The notes under the pieces were generated by a model. That model ran no database searches, had not been told where the DNA came from, and worked only from the letters and a program-made list of their open reading frames with translations. A stretch of 64,000 nucleotides of DNA from a virus. Both the position numbers and the translations under genes were made by a program. Shown piece by piece: positions 59,913 through 64,000 of this stretch. The DNA is taken from the IMG/VR virus record IMGVR_UViG_3300020185_000041, positions 1-64,000 of that record. One strand, written 5' to 3'. Each line of letters starts with the position of its first letter. Position 1 is the stretch's first letter.

Positions 59913-60484
59913 GGCCTTTTAGGCCCCTTCCTGCGCCTCGAACCGGTGTTCCCGTCGATATGTGGACAGGTACAGGTTCGAAAGTCTCAGGTCGGAGGTC
60001 GGAGGTATCAAATATGGTTCCTACTCGAACCTCGAAAGTAAAAGCATTTTCATAAGTCGTTGATAATCAACATAGCTACAAATGCAATATGGTTTTATGG
60101 TTTTATATTTAATATTCTATAGAAAGTATATATTATATATAGGGGATGGAGGATACCCTCCCCGGTGGGGCTCCCCCAGGTCACAGGGTAAAACATAAAC
60201 CATAAACCATAAAACCATATTTCTTTCGTAAGTACTTGAATATCAAGCACTCGTAAATATGGTTTCACTTTTTTGAGGCGGTTTGATACCATATTTGGGC
60301 AAAATAGAACCCTAAGCTGGTATATTTACTTAAACCAACTAAGTTTGGATTTAGCGACCATTATGAGTGTGGTCGGCCAATCGATATGTGGTAATTTTGA
60401 GTAAACTACCAAAACATAGCCGTTATCGTGATCCGCAAACACATGAGTATGAGTTGCGAACTCCGGCTTTTGACCTAAGTCCAC
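59913..60484. other. 572-bp non-coding, iteron-like AT-rich region (candidate origin)
   Basis: No gene on either strand. Copies of AAATATGGTT or its complement occur near 60009, 60085, 60211, 60255 and 60287, with extra ATGGTTTTAT / CATAAACC units beside them, around an AT-rich core at 60101-60145. Two dyads, GTTGA-TAA-TCAAC (60059-60071) and CTTGA-ATA-TCAAG (60236-60248), share flanking AAGT and CA. The mix of iterons, dyads and an AT-rich segment beside replication genes suggests an origin or operator cluster. Confidence 0.5.
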
Positions 60485-60748
60485 TTACTTGCGTTTTTTA
60501 GGAGCAGCCTTTTTCTTTGGTCTGGAAAAGCTTCTATTTTTGCTTTTTGAAACGACTCTTAGATTCTTTGATCTATTGTCTGCGGTGTTTCGATTCTTAT
60601 GATCGACATCTTTGCCGTCACCTTTTCGAGCACGCCCAGCTTTTACCATTTTTGACCTCGCACTATTTCGCTGAGCCCTTCGCTTCTTTTGCTTTGGTTT
60701 AGCGTGGTACGTTTTGTACTCTTTCTTATAGTTCCGTGGTGCTGGCAT
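60485..60748 (-). CDS. small HNH-type phage protein, 87 aa
   Basis: ATG 60748 gives MPAPRNYKKEYKTYHAKP, the usual beginning of a widespread small phage protein. The end holds GDGKDVDHKNRNTADNRSKN, a short HNH-like D-H...N...N motif, in a very basic background. It could nick DNA or bind it structurally. Isolated on the minus strand between the iteron-like region and an RHH gene. Confidence 0.7.
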   Translation of the reverse strand: MPAPRNYKKEYKTYHAKPKQKKRRAQRNSARSKMVKAGRARKGDGKDVDHKNRNTADNRSKNLRVVSKSKNRSFSRPKKKAAPKKRK

Positions 60749-60868
60749 GTTATACATATTCGAGCAATGTTCTACTAGTATCAATCGAATGTGCGCCGAG
60801 TGTATAACATCGTTGAATTGCTTGTTAACACTTGCAACTACTAAACTTTAACTCATTTCCTTTGACCT

Positions 60869-61087
60869 ATGAAAAAGAAACCATCGACTTCGGATGTTAT
60901 CCGGGTCTCCGTAACAATGGAGAGAGAGTTAAAGCAGAAATACGCCCGGCTTGCTGTTGAACTCGACCTTTCATTCTCTCAATTAGTGCGTTACTCCCTT
61001 CGCCGTGTTGCCGATGGCTTTGAGGATTTCAATAGCATTGAAAAGCGTAACAGAAATCAAGCTGATGGACATGATATGTCCACCTAA
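60869..61087 (+). CDS. ribbon-helix-helix protein, 72 aa
   Basis: DVIRVSVTMERELKQKYARL + AVELDLSFSQLVRYSLRRVADGF is a third RHH domain in the window, followed by a polar tail. It is separated from the next gene by a hairpin with a CTGCAA loop. Probable regulator of the rightward module or of plasmid-like maintenance. Confidence 0.72.
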   Translation: MKKKPSTSDVIRVSVTMERELKQKYARLAVELDLSFSQLVRYSLRRVADGFEDFNSIEKRNRNQADGHDMST

Positions 61088-61103
61088 CATGATATAAAAA
61101 GAT

Positions 61104-61154
61104 GGGGCCAAGCCTGCAAGCTTGACCCCGTGCATCAGTCTAACCACACACCAT
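61104..61154 (+). promoter_or_regulatory. leader with CTGCAA-loop hairpin and CCACACACCAT motif
   Basis: GGGGCCAAGC-CTGCAA (61104-61119) pairs with GCTTGACCCC (to 61129) with one mismatch; a 14-base spacer follows, then CCACACACCAT at 61144-61154 and ATG 61155. Third instance of the same leader architecture, on the opposite strand from the other two. Confidence 0.7.
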
Positions 61155-61316
61155 ATGTTGCTATCAGATACAACCCCCGAAATAGTTTGTAAAATACCCC
61201 CCGTCAACCGCATTCGATCGGCTAGCAACTATCATACATTTGCTGGGGGTCACTGCCATTGGCTAGCAACTATCATGCATTTGCATGGTATTGTCCAAAT
61301 ATACAGCTCTCAGTAA
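61155..61316 (+). CDS. small hypothetical protein behind a CACACC leader, 53 aa
   Basis: The ATG follows CCACACACCAT directly. The product is short, with several H, C and I residues and no known motif. Much of the coding part is made of the two 24-base repeats at 61220 and 61261, so this may be a leader peptide or a regulatory stretch rather than a stable protein. Confidence 0.4.
   Translation: MLLSDTTPEIVCKIPPVNRIRSASNYHTFAGGHCHWLATIMHLHGIVQIYSSQ
61220..61284 (+). repeat. two copies of GGCTAGCAACTATCAT-type repeat
   Basis: GGCTAGCAACTATCATACAT plus TTGC at 61220-61243 recurs at 61261-61284 with one substitution (A to G). A third, slightly diverged copy is at 829-850. Confidence 0.8.
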
Positions 61317-61390
61317 GCCAACCTACCATTACAATATGTGATCTGTATGCTGTGTGGGTGCTGGGTTGTTGCTTGGGTTTGGTATGCTGC

Positions 61391-61424
61391 GTTCGTTGCC
61401 GTGTTGCTAGATTTCATATTGTGA
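61391..61424 (+). promoter_or_regulatory. promoter-like repeat, copy C
   Basis: The same TTGCTAGATTTCATA core as copies A (955-994) and B (1756-1793), ending 42 bases before the HNH gene at 61467. Located at the opposite end of the window from the other two, but in the same rightward module. Confidence 0.55.
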
Positions 61425-61466
61425 AGTTCGAGGCATTGGGTCTCGGGCAAGTAACCAAATGTAACC

Positions 61467-62327
61467 ATGAAAATGTGTAAAAATAAAATGCAAAGCCTAC
61501 AAACAAGTAGACCAAAAGGTACCTTCAAAATTCGTGACACACATCCCACAGATCCAAACTACATCTTTATAGCTTGGAGAGCAGACCGTAGATATAACGA
61601 ATACTGGAGACTAAAAAGTAACAACCACCTAACCAAAATAAGCGATCGTTACAAAAACAGAATTCTTCAAACAAGTACACAAACAAATAAACCTATAGGT
61701 ACTTTCAAACGCAAAGACCCTCATCCAACTGTACCAAATCTTTTCTTCCAATCATGGAACCACAAAAAAAATCAAGAACGCTGGGCTACACAAAAAACAT
61801 TAGATCACGAAGATCAAAGAAAATCTAATTGGGTACAAAAAATTGGAAAAGAAAAGAAAAAAGAAAAATATGCAAACGACCCAAAATACAAAGAACATAT
61901 TAAAGAAGTTAGTAGAAGAAACAAAGCTAAACCAAAAAACAGAGCCCAAGCTAACAAAACAGAAAAAAAGCGTAGACTTAGACTTGGTAAAAAACATCTC
62001 CAAGCCGTTCAAAAAAGAGCAATGGCTAAAAATCCAGAACACTACCAAGAAATGGCTAGGATCAATTCTCTTAAATATAACTACAGAAGAGGGGTTAATA
62101 ATCGTATATTAACTAAAAATCAAAAAAAAGAAATGCGTGTAGTATATACTCAAGCAAGACGCATATCTAAATGCTTACAAATACCGTTCGATGTAGATCA
62201 CATAATACCACTAAGTAAAAGCGGTCTTCACGAACCTACTAATATCCAACCAGTACCGTCTTCATGGAACAGATCTAAACAAAACAAACACTGCGAACCT
62301 TGGACTGCCTGGCAACAAGCCGCATAA
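61467..62327 (+). CDS. HNH endonuclease with duplicated DNA-binding motif, 286 aa
   Basis: The C-terminus has PFDVDHIIPLSKSGLHEPTN and then IQPVPSSWNRSKQN, a complete HNH motif. The first 110 residues hold two related units (LQTSRPKGTFKIRDTHPTDP...W and TNKPIGTFKRKDPHPTVP...W), resembling small repeated DNA-binding modules of homing endonucleases. The middle is extremely lysine-rich. A free-standing homing-type nuclease is likely. It has the promoter-like copy C upstream. Confidence 0.8.
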   Translation: MKMCKNKMQSLQTSRPKGTFKIRDTHPTDPNYIFIAWRADRRYNEYWRLKSNNHLTKISDRYKNRILQTSTQTNKPIGTFKRKDPHPTVPNLFFQSWNHKKNQERWATQKTLDHEDQRKSNWVQKIGKEKKKEKYANDPKYKEHIKEVSRRNKAKPKNRAQANKTEKKRRLRLGKKHLQAVQKRAMAKNPEHYQEMARINSLKYNYRRGVNNRILTKNQKKEMRVVYTQARRISKCLQIPFDVDHIIPLSKSGLHEPTNIQPVPSSWNRSKQNKHCEPWTAWQQAA

Positions 62328-62343
62328 CCAACCACACACCATA

Positions 62344-62406
62344 ATGACATACGACATATTGATACTGATCATACCGTGGGCCTTCGCTCTCTACATCATT
62401 AACTAA
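62344..62406 (+). CDS. 20-residue membrane micropeptide
   Basis: MTYDILILIIPWAFALYIIN. The ATG directly follows AACCAACCACACACCATA, the same leader used by the larger genes around it, which is the main argument that it is translated. One hydrophobic helix. The next leader starts at its stop codon. Confidence 0.5.
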   Translation: MTYDILILIIPWAFALYIIN

Positions 62407-62418
62407 CCACACACCATC

Positions 62419-62538
62419 ATGAAAGAACTACTAGAAGAACTACAAACACTTCAAGCCCGCCTCAAAAATGCAGGTGGAGGCAAGATCACTATCACATCAA
62501 CCAACTTCGACATCAGGCTAGGACCTGAACATGAATAA
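62419..62538 (+). CDS. small hypothetical protein, 39 aa
   Basis: The ATG follows CTAACCACACACCATC. A leucine-rich helix (KELLEELQTLQARLKNA) followed by a short beta segment (KITITSTNFDIRLG). The leader supports real translation. Function unknown. Confidence 0.55.
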   Translation: MKELLEELQTLQARLKNAGGGKITITSTNFDIRLGPEHE

Positions 62539-62554
62539 CTAACCGCACACCAAA

Positions 62555-62773
62555 ATGCAAATAACACTAACACCGAATCTAACAATGTCCGTAATAAACG
62601 GCGGCAGTAGCTACTCAGACCACAACTCAGTTGAAATAGGATTCCCAAGCAAAGAAATTCCGGAGCTAAATCCATACAAAGTAGGCGATGGTGATCCAAG
62701 AGAATCAGTCTACTCCGATGTACCGCTAAGCGTACTTGCACTAATAATCAACAAATACCACACACCATCATGA
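62555..62773 (+). CDS. small hypothetical protein, 72 aa
   Basis: The ATG follows CTAACCGCACACCAAA, a variant of the leader. Beta-rich, with ESVYSDVPLSVLALIINKYH at the end. Its last codons themselves contain the next gene's CCACACACCATC leader, and it ends in an ATGA overlap. Confidence 0.6.
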   Translation: MQITLTPNLTMSVINGGSSYSDHNSVEIGFPSKEIPELNPYKVGDGDPRESVYSDVPLSVLALIINKYHTPS

Positions 62774-63348
62774 TCGACTATAAAAACCCGCAAAAATTCA
62801 CTCGCTCAGTAGGCGAGCTCACAGAATTCTTGCTATGGACAACCGTTACTCCAGGTAAAAAATCATCAACCATAACACCCAGATTCAACAAACTTATTGA
62901 AGAAGAGCCTGCAACTAGTGTTATACGCTCGCATGGCAATCGTATACGCTCGTTACTCAAAAAAAATGGTATCGGTCAATACGAACGCTTAATCAAATGC
63001 TGGCAAACTATCGGCTTTGGCGAGCTTGATGGCGTACGCATTCGATCAGGTGACTTCCTTCGAAATGCGACCAGAGAGCAGCTAACTATCATCCCCGGCC
63101 TAGGACTCAAAACTGCATCCTTCTACATGGTAAATACCAGACCCTGGGCAGAAGTAGCTGTTCTAGATGTACACATACTTCGCTGGCTTGCTCGAGAATT
63201 CCCCAAATATCCAGTACCTGAACAAACGCCTCAAGATCCAGACGAATATGCTCGTCTTGAAGCTATGTTCCTAGGTGCTTCATGCAAATTCAACATGTCT
63301 CCTGCAGATCTTGACATCGAACTATGGAAAGAATCCGCAGCAGCATAA
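62770..63348 (+). CDS. HhH-GPD DNA glycosylase
   Basis: 192 residues. LTIIPGLGLKTASFYMV is the helix-hairpin-helix with catalytic Lys114, followed 19 residues later by AVLDVHILRWL with Asp133. This is the Lys/Asp pair of bifunctional EndoIII/OGG-type glycosylase-lyases. The Fe-S cluster of EndoIII is absent, so it resembles OGG-like enzymes more. It would excise damaged or modified bases; a role in removing host-imposed or phage-specific modifications is possible. Confidence 0.75.
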   Translation: MIDYKNPQKFTRSVGELTEFLLWTTVTPGKKSSTITPRFNKLIEEEPATSVIRSHGNRIRSLLKKNGIGQYERLIKCWQTIGFGELDGVRIRSGDFLRNATREQLTIIPGLGLKTASFYMVNTRPWAEVAVLDVHILRWLAREFPKYPVPEQTPQDPDEYARLEAMFLGASCKFNMSPADLDIELWKESAAA

Positions 63349-63384
63349 ACAACAACCAAATAACTAATAAAAATCACACACCAT

Positions 63385-63768
63385 ATGCATCGACAAAAAC
63401 TACTACAACTACTCAAAAGTTTCGGATCTAAAATCTTTTGGGTGCAATATATAAAAGTAGATGGAACCTATCGTGAAGATAATGTCAGACTATCTGTACG
63501 CAAACATGTCAAGGGTAAGGGCAAGAGCCCAAGCAAACCAACCAACGACATCATTACTGCGTATAGAATGTTCAATATATCTGGTCATGAATTCACAGGA
63601 TATCGTCCATCAAATAAACAATATTTCAGCTTAAAACTGTCAAATATTGTTCAAGTAAAGTGTGGTGGGCACACTTACAAAATCGTTCCCGAACCAATCA
63701 GAGATCTTATTGATCTATCTGATTCGTTCAAAACCGTAGATGACAATGTCATCGCAATATCAGCATAA
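63385..63768 (+). CDS. SH3-like beta-barrel protein (DUF2693-like), 127 aa
   Basis: The ATG follows TCACACACCAT. The pattern KIFWVQYIKVDGTYREDNVRLSVRKHVKG (landmark range residues 16-44), then NDIITAYRMFN and QYFSLKLSNIVQVKCGGHTYKI, is that of a small SH3-fold protein common in phages of Bacteroidota and others. Such proteins often bind nucleic acid. Function unproven. Confidence 0.6.
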   Translation: MHRQKLLQLLKSFGSKIFWVQYIKVDGTYREDNVRLSVRKHVKGKGKSPSKPTNDIITAYRMFNISGHEFTGYRPSNKQYFSLKLSNIVQVKCGGHTYKIVPEPIRDLIDLSDSFKTVDDNVIAISA

Positions 63769-63792
63769 AAATAAACACACACCATATAACAA

Positions 63793-64000
63793 ATGAAAAT
63801 AAATAAATCACACGCAGTCGACTACGAGACTATCATCCAATCAGCAACGCCCCAAGCTACCAATACTTGGCGTCCTGTACCTCATTCAGATGTAATGAAT
63901 ACGGTTATTGAAGAAGCGTTACACCGTGATCTCAATGTTCGTGAGATCAAGTATCAACTCGTTGATGTCTATGACAAAAAAGTACGCCAACCATATCAAG
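63793..64000 (+). CDS. DUF932-like protein, 3'-truncated by the window edge
   Basis: Follows CACACACCATATAACAA. The first 69 residues, with TNTWRPVPHSDVMNTVIEEALHRDLNVREIKYQLVDVYDKKV, match the beginning of DUF932 proteins, phage and plasmid proteins of unknown function that start RPVPHSEV. The gene runs off the right edge. Confidence 0.6.
   Translation, partial: MKINKSHAVDYETIIQSATPQATNTWRPVPHSDVMNTVIEEALHRDLNVREIKYQLVDVYDKKVRQPYQ

Noticed and set aside
61800-62048. Phe-rich hydrophobic minus-strand frame opposite the HNH gene
   Set aside because: Antisense of a lysine-rich (AAA) stretch, which always reads as phenylalanine; no start context.

Overview
The window reads as most of the genome of a temperate, tailed double-stranded DNA phage (Caudoviricetes), very probably with a short tail. 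The case for this is a large terminase, a portal, a scaffold, an N4-gp56-type major capsid protein, a tail adaptor, a set of receptor-binding proteins, a giant ejection-type polyvalent protein, a family A DNA polymerase, an integrase, and a 40-base copy of the 5' half of a host tRNA-Leu gene beside the integrase. There is no tape measure, tail tube or sheath. A predicted unimolecular spanin points to a host with an outer membrane. The host genus cannot be named from sequence alone. Both window edges cut genes, so the ends of the genome are not seen.

Layout. (1) 1-2.35 kb, rightward: small unknown genes, each unit closed by an intrinsic terminator and two of them preceded by a repeated promoter-like element. 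(2) 2.35-2.85 kb: a non-coding, dyad-rich stretch. (3) 2.85-9.15 kb: terminase small subunit, lysozyme, several small basic or acidic proteins, terminase large subunit, and a protein with 156-bp repeats. (4) 9.16-19.8 kb: one 3546-residue polyvalent protein with a zinc-protease motif, an ADP-ribosyltransferase-like domain and an LPD38 domain. (5) 19.8-33.3 kb: portal, a receptor-binding/fibre cluster with LamG-like lectins and a small inverted operon, a spanin/holin pair, scaffold and capsid. (6) 33.3-45.5 kb: tail adaptor and large, repeat-rich tail proteins.

(7) 45.4-47.8 kb: leftward integrase, tRNA-Leu-derived attachment site, a consensus sigma-70 promoter and two rightward genes, one with a helix-turn-helix. 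(8) 47.3-59.5 kb, leftward: the replication and early operon. It holds a PD-(D/E)XK protein, primase-helicase, deoxynucleotide kinase, PolA, a putative ssDNA-binding protein, a split Cas4-like nuclease, two tRNAs, a SNF2-like helicase, a sigma region 4 protein, a zinc ribbon, a RuvC-like resolvase and a ribbon-helix-helix (RHH) protein. (9) 59.5-61.1 kb: divergent RHH regulators and a non-coding, iteron-like, AT-rich region that could be an origin. (10) 61.1-64 kb, rightward: a run of small genes, an HNH endonuclease, a DNA glycosylase, an SH3-like protein and the start of a DUF932-like protein. Codon style and leaders suggest this module continues around the map into region 1.

The most unusual signal is in the early-gene leaders. 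Eleven early genes on both strands start just after a CCACACACCAT-type sequence in place of a Shine-Dalgarno site. In several unit-leading genes this leader is preceded by an RNA hairpin, three of which expose the same CTGCAA loop. Other notable points are the nuclease split in two by an inserted gene, the inverted HTH-plus-fibre-module operon in the tail cluster, and 14-residue GPTxLxA repeats shared by tail genes 19 kb apart.
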